A stretch of DNA of 48,479 nt from Gallionella sp. (lineage in GTDB: Bacteria; Pseudomonadota; Gammaproteobacteria; Burkholderiales; Gallionellaceae): positions 1 to 48,479 of the forward strand of contig JAJDNO010000027.1 in assembly GCA_022340615.1 (NCBI GenBank). The letters are read 5' to 3'. Below, piece by piece: positions 27,270-35,763 of this stretch. The notes beneath the pieces are model-generated. The model worked only from the letters and a program-made list of their open reading frames with translations, was not told the DNA's origin and did no database searches. The position numbers were made by a program, and so were the translations under genes. Position 1 is the stretch's first letter; every line of letters starts with the position of its first letter.

Positions 27270-28672
27270 TTGCGCTTTCCCTGTTGGTACATTTCACGGA
27301 AAGTCTGACCCGCCGGAGCCGGTAAATCACGCCCATCGGTCCAGCCCGATGCACCGGGCAGGATGTGCAGCAGTTTGTCCCTGCCGCCGAGCAGCCTCAG
27401 CAAGCGCGCGGTTGCCCTGGTCGCCAGCGCATATATCGCCGGGTGCAGCGACAGCCAGGCCCACGCTCTGAGCATGAAAGTTTCCTGGCGTGACTTCATG
27501 CCGTTTTCCAATTGTTTCACGCGCAATTTTCGCAACAGGTCCGGCAAAGGAATTTTCACCGGGCATACTGCCGAGCAGGCGCCGCAAAATGTCGACGCAT
27601 TGGGCAGGTCCGGTGATTTTTCGATGCCGCCTAACAATGGAGTGAGTATCGAGCCCATCGGGCCGGGATAAACCCAGCCATAGGCGTGGCCGCCGATATT
27701 CTGGTACACCGGGCAATGGTTCATGCATGCGCCGCAGCGGATGCAGCGCAGCATCTCCTGCATTTCTCCACCGATGAGCTTGCTGCGGCCGTTGTCGAGC
27801 AGGATGATATGGAAGTGTTCCGGACCTTCGTGATCTTCCTTGGCCTTGTTTCCGGTCAGTACCGATACATAATTGGTGATCGACTGCCCGGTTGCAGAGC
27901 GCGGCAGCAGGCGCAGCAGCGTGGACACGTCTTCCAGCGTAGGCACCACCTTTTCGATTCCGGTGATCGCGACATGCACGCGCGGCAGTGTCGTCACCAG
28001 CCGCCCGTTGCCTTCGTTGGTCACGATCAGCACCGAACCGGTTTCCGCGACCAGGAAATTGCCGCCCGAGATGCCCATTTCCGCATTCAGGAAGGCCGGG
28101 CGCAGCACTTCGCGTGCCTCGCGGCACAGCTCGGCGATACCGGTCTTGCGCGGCAACTGGTGCTTCTCCGCGAACAGATCAGAGATTTCCTCCTTGTTCT
28201 TGTGCACCACCGGCGCGACGATGTGCGAAGGCGCTTCGTGGGCGAGTTGCAGGATATATTCGCCCAGGTCGGTCTCCATCACCTTGACGCCGGCCTGTTC
28301 CAGCGCGTCGTTCAGCCCGCACTCTTCGCTGACCATGGACTTGGATTTGGATGCCGTTTTTACGCCGTGCTGTGCGGCGATCCCGGCAACGATGCGGTTG
28401 ACGTCCTCGCCGCTTTCCGCCCAGTGCACGATCGCACCTCTTGCCGTGGCCTGCTGCTCGAATTGCAGCAGCCAGTGTTCGAGATCGTTCAGTACCCGGT
28501 CGCGAATCCCGGCAGCAGCGTCGCGCGTTTCCTGCAGGTCATGTATCTCGCTGATGACCGCCGAGCGCCCTTCGACAAAGCGTGACTGAAGACGCGACAG
28601 AGCATCCTGGAGTTTTGCATCGGCCAGTTTTATGGTGACCTGATTTTTGAAATCGACAGAAGTGTTTTTCAT
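27266..28672 (-). CDS. lutB: Lactate utilization iron-sulfur protein LutB
   Basis: 468 residues from the ATG at 28672, which overlaps the lutA stop as ATGA; a longer frame inside lutA is rejected. The N-terminal LUD domain covers about 70-295 (AETGSVLIVTNEGNGRL). Two ferredoxin-like clusters follow: Cys310, 313, 316 and 320, and Cys363, 366 and 370 in FCGACSAVCPVKIPL. These bind 4Fe-4S centres that pass electrons from lactate. The C-terminal 100 residues are helical. Confidence 0.94.
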   Translation of the reverse strand: MKNTSVDFKNQVTIKLADAKLQDALSRLQSRFVEGRSAVISEIHDLQETRDAAAGIRDRVLNDLEHWLLQFEQQATARGAIVHWAESGEDVNRIVAGIAAQHGVKTASKSKSMVSEECGLNDALEQAGVKVMETDLGEYILQLAHEAPSHIVAPVVHKNKEEISDLFAEKHQLPRKTGIAELCREAREVLRPAFLNAEMGISGGNFLVAETGSVLIVTNEGNGRLVTTLPRVHVAITGIEKVVPTLEDVSTLLRLLPRSATGQSITNYVSVLTGNKAKEDHEGPEHFHIILLDNGRSKLIGGEMQEMLRCIRCGACMNHCPVYQNIGGHAYGWVYPGPMGSILTPLLGGIEKSPDLPNASTFCGACSAVCPVKIPLPDLLRKLRVKQLENGMKSRQETFMLRAWAWLSLHPAIYALATRATARLLRLLGGRDKLLHILPGASGWTDGRDLPAPAGQTFREMYQQGKRK

Positions 28673-29415
28673 CCGGTCGCATCCGGTTCGACGTCGGCCA
28701 GCACCTCGGCTACATGCAGCACGCGGGTGCGATGGTCTCCTTTGCGGCGCAACCGGCCCTCGATATTCAGCAAACAACCGAGGTCACCGCCGACAATGGT
28801 GTTTGCGTGGGCCTCGGTGATGTGTTTGCACTTGTTGTCGGCCATGCGTGTCGACAGTTCGCCGTACTTGACCGAGAAGGTGCCGCCGAAGCCGCAACAG
28901 GTGGTCGATTCCACCATCTCGTTCAGGGTGACGCCGGGCATCGTCGCCAGCAATGCGCGCGGTTGTTTGTAGACATCGAGTTCGCGCAGACCCGAGCAGG
29001 AATCGTGATAGGTCAGCGTACCCCTGAAATTGCCGGGCGCCTTCCCCAGTCTGGCGACATTGACCAGGAAGTCGGTCAGTTCGTGGGTGCGTTGCGCCAA
29101 TGCGGCGAATCTCTGATGCAGTGCAGGATCGTCGCGAAACAGGTCGGGGTAATGAACGCGTATCATCCCGGCGCAGGACCCGGACGGCAGCACCACATAA
29201 TCGAATGCCTCGAACTCGGCGAGAAACTTCAGCGCCATCGTCCTCGCGGATTTGCGGTCGCCCGAGTTGAATCCGGGTTGGCCGCAACAGGTTTGCCGTG
29301 CGGGCACGACAACTTCGCAGCCGGCTGTTTCCAGCAGCCTGATCGCGGCAAAGCCGATGCGGGGACGCATGGTGTCCACCAGGCAAGTGACAAAAAATCC
29401 GACGCGCATTTGCAT
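28669..29415 (-). CDS. lutA: Lactate utilization iron-sulfur protein LutA (CCG domains)
   Basis: 248 residues with two cysteine-rich CCG domains: ARQTCCGQPGFNSGD near 40-53 and STTCCGFGGTFSVKY near 170-184, each with an upstream Cys (FFVTCLVDTM and YHDSCSGLRE). This is the LutA/GlpC/HdrB-type module that binds a special iron-sulfur cluster. First gene of lutABC, 85 bases after the FecR-like gene on the same strand. A second ATG two codons in is possible. No lactate permease or LutR-type regulator is adjacent. Confidence 0.93.
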   Translation of the reverse strand: MQMRVGFFVTCLVDTMRPRIGFAAIRLLETAGCEVVVPARQTCCGQPGFNSGDRKSARTMALKFLAEFEAFDYVVLPSGSCAGMIRVHYPDLFRDDPALHQRFAALAQRTHELTDFLVNVARLGKAPGNFRGTLTYHDSCSGLRELDVYKQPRALLATMPGVTLNEMVESTTCCGFGGTFSVKYGELSTRMADNKCKHITEAHANTIVGGDLGCLLNIEGRLRRKGDHRTRVLHVAEVLADVEPDATG

Positions 29416-29500
29416 ATTTCCGGAAGTGGGTGCGGCAATGTTTAACTATACGCTCGTGGAGCGGTATCCATAAAAATCGGGCGGAGCAATACGTCGGCGA

Positions 29501-30367
29501 TTATTCGGCGCGCCTTCTTTCGCGCCTGAATATGCGTTGCTGCCCGGGCATGCGAGCGGTATCCGCCTTCCCGCGCTGTCTTGCGCCCAAGTGCCGGTAC
29601 CGGCGCGTTTCGCTGCGCCGTTCGGCTCCCTGTCCGGAGCGGCGGCCCCGCATCTGACGGAATTGCCTGATGCGCTGTTCGCGCATTTGTTCGAGCCGGC
29701 CGCGCAGGAATTCCTTGCGCTTCAGAATGCGCTGTTCGATTCTGAGTTTTCGAAATGCGAGGAAGCGCGGCCGATGCGCGAGAAAAAACGGTGCCGCGGC
29801 GCGGTTACGAGGCGTAAACGCGAATTTCCCCGGGGTTACGTCGACTTCTCCGCGCGCAGTCTTCAATACAGTCGATCCGGTATTGACCGTGTCATAGGTT
29901 CCCGGCTGGTCGCCATTGCCATTGTCAATAACGGTTGTCTCGTGGTCCGTGCCGCGTATCCCGATGGTGGCAGTGGGTGTCGTGATTCGATATGCGGCGT
30001 AATCGTGCTTGCCTATCCAGCCGGTGATGGAACGAACACTCCCCTTGAGCAGCGACATGAATATCCTGTCTAGCGAGCTGCCCTCGGCTTTGTATTGATC
30101 CACGCGGAACACGGTATTCGGACGAATGGCGATGATGCCTCCATCCTCCGTGACGATGTGCACCTCGCCATCTGCCCCGGAAGTGATGGTCTGCTGTTCG
30201 TATATCTTCTGGCCGACAGTGATTGCGACCTGTACACCCGACTGCCCGGATACACTGGCGCTTCCCGAAAGGTCATCGACAGTACCAAACAGCGCGGCCG
30301 CATAAGCGATACGACAGACTGAAAGCAGTATCAGAAGGGTTATCAGTTGTTTCAGAAGCGTGTTCAT
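29501..30367 (-). CDS. FecR-domain secreted protein with Arg-rich C-terminal tail
   Basis: 288 residues. A signal peptide ends near residue 24 (CRIAYA). A FecR domain runs from about 45 to 150: VGQKIYEQQTITSGADGEVHIV, then GGIIAIRPNTVFRVDQY and ITTPTATIGIRGTDHET. This form occurs in periplasmic or surface proteins unrelated to iron-citrate sensing. The last 90 residues are very rich in Arg and Gln (for example QMREQRIRQFRQMRGRR) and look disordered. Frame and stop are uninterrupted, but the tail is unusual for a secreted protein. Function unknown. Confidence 0.7.
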   Translation of the reverse strand: MNTLLKQLITLLILLSVCRIAYAAALFGTVDDLSGSASVSGQSGVQVAITVGQKIYEQQTITSGADGEVHIVTEDGGIIAIRPNTVFRVDQYKAEGSSLDRIFMSLLKGSVRSITGWIGKHDYAAYRITTPTATIGIRGTDHETTVIDNGNGDQPGTYDTVNTGSTVLKTARGEVDVTPGKFAFTPRNRAAAPFFLAHRPRFLAFRKLRIEQRILKRKEFLRGRLEQMREQRIRQFRQMRGRRSGQGAERRSETRRYRHLGARQRGKADTARMPGQQRIFRRERRRAE

Positions 30368-30507
30368 ATATATATTCGTGCAGAAACTTTCGCGACTCTT
30401 TCCGGAGAAGCCGGTGTCAGGATGAAAAATAATCCGTGATGCCAGGCAAATAGCTACTCATGGTTCGGATGATGACGCTTGAGCTCCGGATATTTACAGG
30501 TCCGGAA

Positions 30508-30936
30508 TTACCCATCTGACCGGTTCAACTGTTCAATGAACGCGCTGATGCCATAACGGGCGATTTGCGCATCTTCTCCAGATTTAACTCCTGATACCCC
30601 TACGGCGCCGACGCATTCGCCATCGATCACGATGGGCTCGCCGCCTTCCAGGAAGGTCAGTCCGCCAGGCATGGACAACACCGAGGTTTCGCCGCCTGCG
30701 ATTCTGTCAGCAAAGGATTTTGAAGGCCTGCGTCCCATAGCGGAAGTGTGAGCCTTGCCGGTGGCGATGTCCATGCTGATCAAAGGTGCGCCATCCAGTC
30801 GTTGCAGCCACAGCAAGTGACCGCCTTCGTCGGCGATCGCAATGGTGACCGCCCAATTCTGGCGTACCGCCTCGCTTTCGCAGCCCGCAGCGATGATTTT
30901 CACATCCGCCAGCGTCAAATGCTTTTTACTTTTCAC
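30508..30936 (-). CDS. GlcG/HbpS family small protein
   Basis: 142 residues covering one complete GlcG domain. The start reads LTLADVKIIAAGCESEA. Then come VTIAIADEGGHLLWLQRLDGA, SMDIATGKAHTSAMGRRPS, PGGLTFLEGGEPIVIDGECVGAVGVSG and a C-terminal helix. Members lie in glycolate, glycerol and sugar-acid operons or act as haem-binding HbpS proteins; the biochemical role is unclear. It is downstream of the IclR-type gene on the same strand with a 48-base gap, so it may belong to that unit. It carries no signal peptide. Confidence 0.8.
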   Translation of the reverse strand: MKSKKHLTLADVKIIAAGCESEAVRQNWAVTIAIADEGGHLLWLQRLDGAPLISMDIATGKAHTSAMGRRPSKSFADRIAGGETSVLSMPGGLTFLEGGEPIVIDGECVGAVGVSGVKSGEDAQIARYGISAFIEQLNRSDG

Positions 30937-30984
30937 GTAATTCCCCCTTGAGATTTAATTGAACGATACCGAATGGCGGGTATT

Positions 30985-31743
30985 TTACGCAGAGTGATAG
31001 CCGAGCTGTCTGGAAATCTGCAAGCCAGTCTCCATGACTTGCTCAATCCATTCATCACGTCGCCGTTCTATGGGTGCCGACACGGACAAACCTGCGGCCA
31101 CATGGCCGTTGGCATCATGTATTAGTGTTCCGATGCATCCTACACCCAGTTCGGCCTCTTCATTATCAAGGGCGTAGCCGCGTTTGGCTGCGGTGATGCA
31201 GTCATGCAACAAGGTGGTGACGCGGGTGTGGGTGTGTGTTGTATAAGGGGGCAATTTGCTGCGCTTGGCATAGCTGCGGCATGCTGCCTCGCCCTGGGCG
31301 CCCATCATCAGTTTCCCTACCGCGGTAACATGCAGGGGTGCGCGGCTACCGATCACCTGTTCCACCCGTATCATACGTTTCGCAAGAGAGCGCTCTATGT
31401 ATACGACCTCGTCATCCTCGCGCACGACCAGATTGACCGTCTCGCCCAATCGGTCGCGGAGTTTTTCCATCAGCGGAAGCGCAATTTTCCTGATGTCCAC
31501 CCCGGCGCTGACCCGGCCGCCCAGTTGCATCAGCTTGACTCCCAATTGATAGTTTCCTCTCGTGGTGCGCTCTACGAAACCCTGTTCGGCGAGCGACGAA
31601 AGTATGCGGAAGGCGGTAGAAGGATGTAATCCAGTTTCAGCCGAGAGTATTTTCAAACTTACAGGATCTTCGTGCCCGGCTATGACGTCCAGCAGTCGTG
31701 CCAACCGTTCGATGACTTGTATGGAGTGCGGTTCTTTTAGCAT
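30985..31743 (-). CDS. IclR-family transcriptional regulator
   Basis: 252 residues from the ATG at 31743; the open frame upstream crosses the promoter region. Residues 10-70 are a winged helix-turn-helix (SLKILSAETGLHPSTAFRILSSLAEQGFVER). Residues 85-250 are the IclR effector domain (LGETVNLVVREDDEVVYIER, TAVGKLMMG, GYALDNEEAELGVGCIGTLI and VAAGLSVSAP). Such regulators sense small organic acids. Divergent from the phosphoketolase-like gene, it most likely controls the surrounding catabolic island; the ligand is unknown. Confidence 0.9.
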   Translation of the reverse strand: MLKEPHSIQVIERLARLLDVIAGHEDPVSLKILSAETGLHPSTAFRILSSLAEQGFVERTTRGNYQLGVKLMQLGGRVSAGVDIRKIALPLMEKLRDRLGETVNLVVREDDEVVYIERSLAKRMIRVEQVIGSRAPLHVTAVGKLMMGAQGEAACRSYAKRSKLPPYTTHTHTRVTTLLHDCITAAKRGYALDNEEAELGVGCIGTLIHDANGHVAAGLSVSAPIERRRDEWIEQVMETGLQISRQLGYHSA

Positions 31744-31760
31744 TTTTCGTATTATGAAAA
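31744..31760. promoter_or_regulatory. Candidate operator next to the IclR-type start codon
   Basis: TTTTC and GAAAA flank a 7-base centre (GTATTAT) directly upstream of the regulator start. The same TTTTC-N7-GAAAA layout occurs at 40843-40859 in the other divergent promoter of the island. IclR-type proteins often bind AT-rich dyads of this length. Inference only. Confidence 0.35.
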
Positions 31761-31768
31761 CGATTGTG

Positions 31769-31874
31769 TATTGCGAAATTGTACAGCAGCAGGTATCCTG
31801 TTTACAAATAATTTTTGAAATATCCATTTCGGTGACTGACTTCAGGGTCAGCCACACTTTCTGACTTCGCAATA
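31769..31874. promoter_or_regulatory. Divergent promoter region with repeated TATTGCGAA words and two dyads
   Basis: TATTGCGAA at 31769-31777 recurs inverted as TTCGCAATA at 31866-31874. Between them are GAAAT-N4-ATTTC at 31817-31830 and an imperfect dyad GTGACTGAC/GTCAGCCAC (one mismatch) at 31832-31855. The 12-mer TATTGCGAAATT at 31769-31780 is repeated exactly at 40689-40700. The region separates the IclR-type gene from the phosphoketolase-like gene and should hold both promoters, but I see no convincing -35/-10 pair. Confidence 0.4.
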
Positions 31875-31897
31875 ACGGATTCTAAGGAGCAATGACC

Positions 31898-34105
31898 ATG
31901 TCGACCAGCGCAGCAATTACCCCAGAGTTTTGTCAGGGCATTCAACATTTCGGTGCGGCCTGGGAAGACTTTTCCCGGCACGCCCAATCGGCTGTCATCA
32001 AGGAAGGCAAGTCTGCGATCAGCGACCCGCATGCCCCCGATGCGGTGTACCAGACATTGCTGATGGCCGATGCGTTGCGCTATCTGACTCTGCAAACCTG
32101 CGGTTCGAAGGGATCGGGCCATCCGGGCGGCTTTGCCAGCAGCGCGGATGCCTATGCCTCGCTGGTGATGCTCGGCCACACCAATATCGTGACCGAGGTC
32201 GGCCACCATGCCCCGGGATTCTACAGCGCGATGTTCCTCGACACTTCGCTGGAAGAGATGGGGATCAAGACAGTGACGGAGCTGATGGCGCGCTTTCGCG
32301 AGAAGCATGGTCTGCTCGGCCATCTGTCAGGCGCGATTCCGGGCCTGCTGGCACCCGCCGGCCCGCTGGGTCAGGGCCAGCACTTTGCGATGGCCGGCGC
32401 GATGCTGCATCCGGGCAAATTGTTCCCGGTCACGATCGGAGACGGCGGCATGGGCGAGCCGTACGTGCTCAATTCGATGATGCACTTCAATACCGCGTAC
32501 CCGAAAGTGACCAATTTCCTGCCGACCCTGATCTGGAACGGCTACAGCCAGGAACATCACTCGATGGTGTCGCGCTTCAGCAACGCCGAAATGATCGCCT
32601 ACTGGAAAGGACACGGCTTCAAGGAAGTGATCCTGGTCGACGCCAAGGATTTCGACGACAGCAATCAGGCCAGCGCCTACGCAGACAGTTCCTATTTCTC
32701 GCACAAACAGCGTCTGGCTTTTGCCGCCGCAGTGCTGGCCGGTGTGGACAAGGCGGCCAAGTCTGCGCTGGGCGGCACGCTGACCGCATTCATCATCAAG
32801 CAGATGAAGGGTACCGGCGTGCATACCGTCGGCGCGAAATCGCACAATCTTTACCCGGTCGACAGCCTGGACAAGCCGCACATGATCGAAGGGTTGAAGC
32901 GCCGCGCGCTGAATCCCGAAGCATGGACAATCGTGCGCGAGAATTTCGTTCGCGCCGGCGGCGGACCTGCCGCAAAAACCGCCGTAACCGAGCATGTGCT
33001 GGAGCTGGCCCCGCTGGGCAAGATGCCGCTGCACGAATTTGCGAAGAGCGAAAAGGCGGTGCCATCGACCGCGATGGGCGCGCTGGTTGCCCATGTGGGC
33101 ACCAAAGACAAGCGTTTCGTCGTGACCAATGCCGACGGCAACGAGGCATCGGCGATGAAGAACATCAACGACGCGCTGAAGATCCGTCATCCGACCGTCG
33201 ATCCGCTGTACAACCAGGAGCCGGAAGGACAGGTCTACGAACCGCTGAACGAGGATGCGTGCGCCGGATTGGCAGCAGGCCTCGCGCTGTTCGGATCACG
33301 CGCATTGTGGCTGTCCTACGAGAGCTTTGCGATCAACGGCTGGCCGATCGTGCAGACGGTCGCGCAGGCAATGGCCGAACTGCGCCGAAAGACACCGTCG
33401 ATCGTGACGATGTTTACTGCCGGCGCGCTGGAACAGGGCCGCAACGGCTGGACGCACCAGCGTCCGGAAATCGAGAACTACTTCGCCGCGCAGATGCGCA
33501 ACGGCAACACGTTCCCGCTGTTTCCGTGCGATGCGAATGCGATCCAGGCATCGTACGAATATGCGACCAACAGCTTCAACAAGTGCATGGTGATCATCGC
33601 TTCCAAGAGTTCGCTGCCGGTGTACATGAGCGTGGATGAGGCCAGGCACGCGGTCGAAGAAGGCGCGGCGGTCATCTACGAAAGCAAGACCGGCAGCAAG
33701 GGTACCGTGGTGTTCGCGGTGACCGGCGATATGGTGTTCCTGCCGGTGTTCGAAGCCAAGGACAAGCTGGAAGCGGATGGCTACAAGGTGCGCATCGTTG
33801 CGGTCGTGAATCCGCGCCGTCTGTACCGCCCCACCGACATTTCATGGGACACCGTATCCGAGCCGGACAACAAGTTCATGGATGACGCGCATTTCAATGC
33901 GCTGTTCGACGGAGACGTACTGCTGGCTGTGAGCGGCGGCCCGAGCGCGGTACTTGAGCCGGTGCTGCTGCGCACCCGCGCAGCCAATCGCGACACCTTT
34001 GCGTGGAAGCGCGGCGAGACCACCGCCAGCCCGGCCGAGATCATGGACTTCAACGGCCTGACAGCCGACGCGATGTTCACGCGCGTCAAGGCGCTGAAGG
34101 GATGA
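31898..34105 (+). CDS. Phosphoketolase/transketolase-like ThDP enzyme
   Basis: 735 residues from the ATG at 31898, which lies 8 bases after AAGGAG; the ATG at 31892 sits only 2 bases from it. Numbering from the 31892 ATG, SGHPGGFASSAD at 75-86 is transketolase-like. IGDGGMGEP at 182-190 and WNGY at 215-218 form the ThDP-binding motif, close to the form in phosphoketolases. YESF has Glu477, matching the cofactor-activating Glu, and NGWTHQRPE at 518-526 resembles the phosphoketolase block NGFSHQDPG. It is shorter than most known phosphoketolases (about 790-830) and clearly divergent. Expected chemistry is cleavage or transfer of a two-carbon unit from a keto-sugar or keto-acid. It is followed by a sugar-acid kinase gene after 52 bases. 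Confidence 0.75.
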   Translation: MSTSAAITPEFCQGIQHFGAAWEDFSRHAQSAVIKEGKSAISDPHAPDAVYQTLLMADALRYLTLQTCGSKGSGHPGGFASSADAYASLVMLGHTNIVTEVGHHAPGFYSAMFLDTSLEEMGIKTVTELMARFREKHGLLGHLSGAIPGLLAPAGPLGQGQHFAMAGAMLHPGKLFPVTIGDGGMGEPYVLNSMMHFNTAYPKVTNFLPTLIWNGYSQEHHSMVSRFSNAEMIAYWKGHGFKEVILVDAKDFDDSNQASAYADSSYFSHKQRLAFAAAVLAGVDKAAKSALGGTLTAFIIKQMKGTGVHTVGAKSHNLYPVDSLDKPHMIEGLKRRALNPEAWTIVRENFVRAGGGPAAKTAVTEHVLELAPLGKMPLHEFAKSEKAVPSTAMGALVAHVGTKDKRFVVTNADGNEASAMKNINDALKIRHPTVDPLYNQEPEGQVYEPLNEDACAGLAAGLALFGSRALWLSYESFAINGWPIVQTVAQAMAELRRKTPSIVTMFTAGALEQGRNGWTHQRPEIENYFAAQMRNGNTFPLFPCDANAIQASYEYATNSFNKCMVIIASKSSLPVYMSVDEARHAVEEGAAVIYESKTGSKGTVVFAVTGDMVFLPVFEAKDKLEADGYKVRIVAVVNPRRLYRPTDISWDTVSEPDNKFMDDAHFNALFDGDVLLAVSGGPSAVLEPVLLRTRAANRDTFAWKRGETTASPAEIMDFNGLTADAMFTRVKALKG

Positions 34106-34157
34106 TTTTCAATGCACCGCCGGGGCACCCAGCCCCGGAATTTTGTGTAGGTGATAC

Positions 34158-35480
34158 ATGACTGAAACCAAAATCATCGTGCTGGACGATGATCCGACCG
34201 GCTCGCAAACGGTGCACGGCTGCCTGTTGCTGACGCGCTGGGACAAGGACACGCTGCGCGAGGCGATCATGGATGCGTCGCCGCTGTTTTTCGTGCTGAC
34301 CAATACCCGCGGCATGGCGGCCGGACCTGCCGCGGATATCACCCGCGAGGTTTGCCGGAACCTGAAACTGGCGCTGGCAGAACTGAAGCAGGGCGGACAC
34401 GACATCAACCCGATCATGGTCAGCCGTTCGGATTCGACGCTGCGCGGCCATTACCCGGTCGAAACCGATGTGATTGCTTCGGAGCTGGGCGCGTTCGATG
34501 CGCACTTCCTGGTCCCGGCATTCTTCGAAGGCGGCCGCATTACCCGCGACAGCGTGCACTACCTGATGGTGGATGGCAGGGAAACGCCGGTGCACGAAAC
34601 CGAATTTGCTCGCGATTCGGTGTTTGGTTACCACCATAGCTATTTGCCCGACTACGTCGAGGAAAAGACGTCCGGTCGCATCAGGGCGGTCGAAGTCCAA
34701 CGCTTTCTGCTGCGCGACGTTCGCGGCGACAGCCTGCCGCGCCTGATGCGGCTGAGGGGCAACGTGTGCTGCGTGGTGGATGCGGAAACCCAGCAGGACC
34801 TGGACCATTTCGCCGAACAGCTGCGTCTGGCAGCCGCGCAGGGCAAGCACTTCCTGTTCCGCAGTGCAGCCAGTCTGCTCACCGCGCTGGCAGGCCTGCC
34901 GCGCCAGCCGGTTGCTGCAGAAGACATGGCGCAATATGTGCGCGGCGGCAAGGCGGGCGCGGTCATCGTCGGGTCGCACGTCAGGAAAACCACCGCGCAG
35001 CTCGAACAATTGCTGAAGATGCCCGGGGTCGTGCCGATAGAAGTGGACGTGGGGCAATTGCCGGAAAAACGCGAGGCGATGCTGGCGGAGATCATCCGCA
35101 AGTGCGAACTGAGTCACGACGCAGGGGAGACTCCGGTTGTGTTTACCAGCCGCACGGAAAAGGCATTTCCCGACCAGGCGACGCGGCTCGCATTCGGCGA
35201 CATGGTTTCCGCGTTTCTGATGGACGTGGTGCGCAATTTGCCCAGGACACTGGGCTTTTTGATCAGCAAAGGCGGGATCACGTCGAATGATGTGCTGAGC
35301 TCGGGCTTGGCGCTGCGCACCTCGCGCGTCGTCGGGCAGATCCTCGCGGGATGTTCGGTGGTTTGCTGTCCCGCTGATCATCCCCGCTTTCCGGATTTGC
35401 CGGTAGTGATTTTCCCAGGCAATGTCGGCGATGATCAGGCGCTGGCCACGGTGTATCGCAGACTGGCTGCAAAAGAGTAA
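34158..35480 (+). CDS. Four-carbon acid sugar kinase family protein (DUF1537)
   Basis: 440 residues. The N-terminal domain starts IIVLDDDPTGSQTVHGC, the signature of the OtnK/DtnK/LtnK family, and continues with NTRGMAAGPAADITREV and SRSDSTLRGHYPVE. The C-terminal nucleotide-binding domain has ISKGGITSNDVLSSGL and PGNVGDDQAL near the end. Known members phosphorylate D-threonate, D-erythronate, L-threonate derivatives or 3-oxo-tetronates at C4. The usual partners (OtnC aldolase/decarboxylase or PdxA2) are missing here; the phosphoketolase-like gene takes that place. Its substrate is therefore open. Confidence 0.85.
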   Translation: MTETKIIVLDDDPTGSQTVHGCLLLTRWDKDTLREAIMDASPLFFVLTNTRGMAAGPAADITREVCRNLKLALAELKQGGHDINPIMVSRSDSTLRGHYPVETDVIASELGAFDAHFLVPAFFEGGRITRDSVHYLMVDGRETPVHETEFARDSVFGYHHSYLPDYVEEKTSGRIRAVEVQRFLLRDVRGDSLPRLMRLRGNVCCVVDAETQQDLDHFAEQLRLAAAQGKHFLFRSAASLLTALAGLPRQPVAAEDMAQYVRGGKAGAVIVGSHVRKTTAQLEQLLKMPGVVPIEVDVGQLPEKREAMLAEIIRKCELSHDAGETPVVFTSRTEKAFPDQATRLAFGDMVSAFLMDVVRNLPRTLGFLISKGGITSNDVLSSGLALRTSRVVGQILAGCSVVCCPADHPRFPDLPVVIFPGNVGDDQALATVYRRLAAKE

Positions 35481-35535
35481 GCGCTGACAGGGTATCGTTG
35501 CGGATAAGCAATGCCGCAATGATCATTGATCGGAA

Positions 35536-35574
35536 GCAGGGAACGGGGATGCCGGAAGCATTCCCGTTCCCTGC
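35536..35574. terminator. Strong hairpin between convergent units
   Basis: GCAGGGAACGGG at 35536-35547 pairs perfectly with CCCGTTCCCTGC at 35563-35574. The stem continues through ATGC/GCAT (49-52 with 58-61) to a 5-base loop. It lies 55 bases after the kinase stop and one base after the minus-strand small gene. No long T run follows on either strand, so it may act as a two-way terminator or as an mRNA-stabilising end. Confidence 0.6.
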
Positions 35575-35575
35575 C

Positions 35576-35740
35576 TTACTCGTCCTTGTGCAGTCCCTCG
35601 GAGAACTCGTATATCGCCATGCCTACCCCAATCAGCACAACCGCAATCAGCGGGATTTTATGCAGCTTGATCACTGGCTCTGCAAGGAAGGCAATGATTG
35701 CCAGAAGGCCGATCAGGCCGGCTAATGTTTTGAATTTCAT
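35576..35740 (-). CDS. Small membrane protein, 54 residues
   Basis: Start ATG at 35740 with GAGGA nine bases upstream. Two hydrophobic segments fill most of it: about residues 5-21 (KTLAGLIGLLAIIAFLA) and 31-44 (LIAVVLIGVGMAIYEF), joined by a short charged loop (EPVIKLHK). The tail is EGLHKDE. It lies 23 bases after the amidase gene, is last in the TRAP-amidase operon and is followed directly by a hairpin. I do not recognise a family. It could be a helper of the transporter or a stress-type small membrane protein. Confidence 0.65.
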   Translation of the reverse strand: MKFKTLAGLIGLLAIIAFLAEPVIKLHKIPLIAVVLIGVGMAIYEFSEGLHKDE

Positions 35741-35763
35741 GGCGTCCTCACTTTTCCTGTTGG

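Noticed and set aside
31930..33639. A 569-codon open frame on the plus strand inside the phosphoketolase-like gene
   Set aside because: Arg/Gly-rich shadow in another frame of a gene with clear ThDP motifs.
34158..35480. Reading the kinase and its neighbours as a standard erythronate/threonate pathway
   Set aside because: OtnC, OtnI, PdxA2 and a threonate dehydrogenase are all missing, so the known route is incomplete here.
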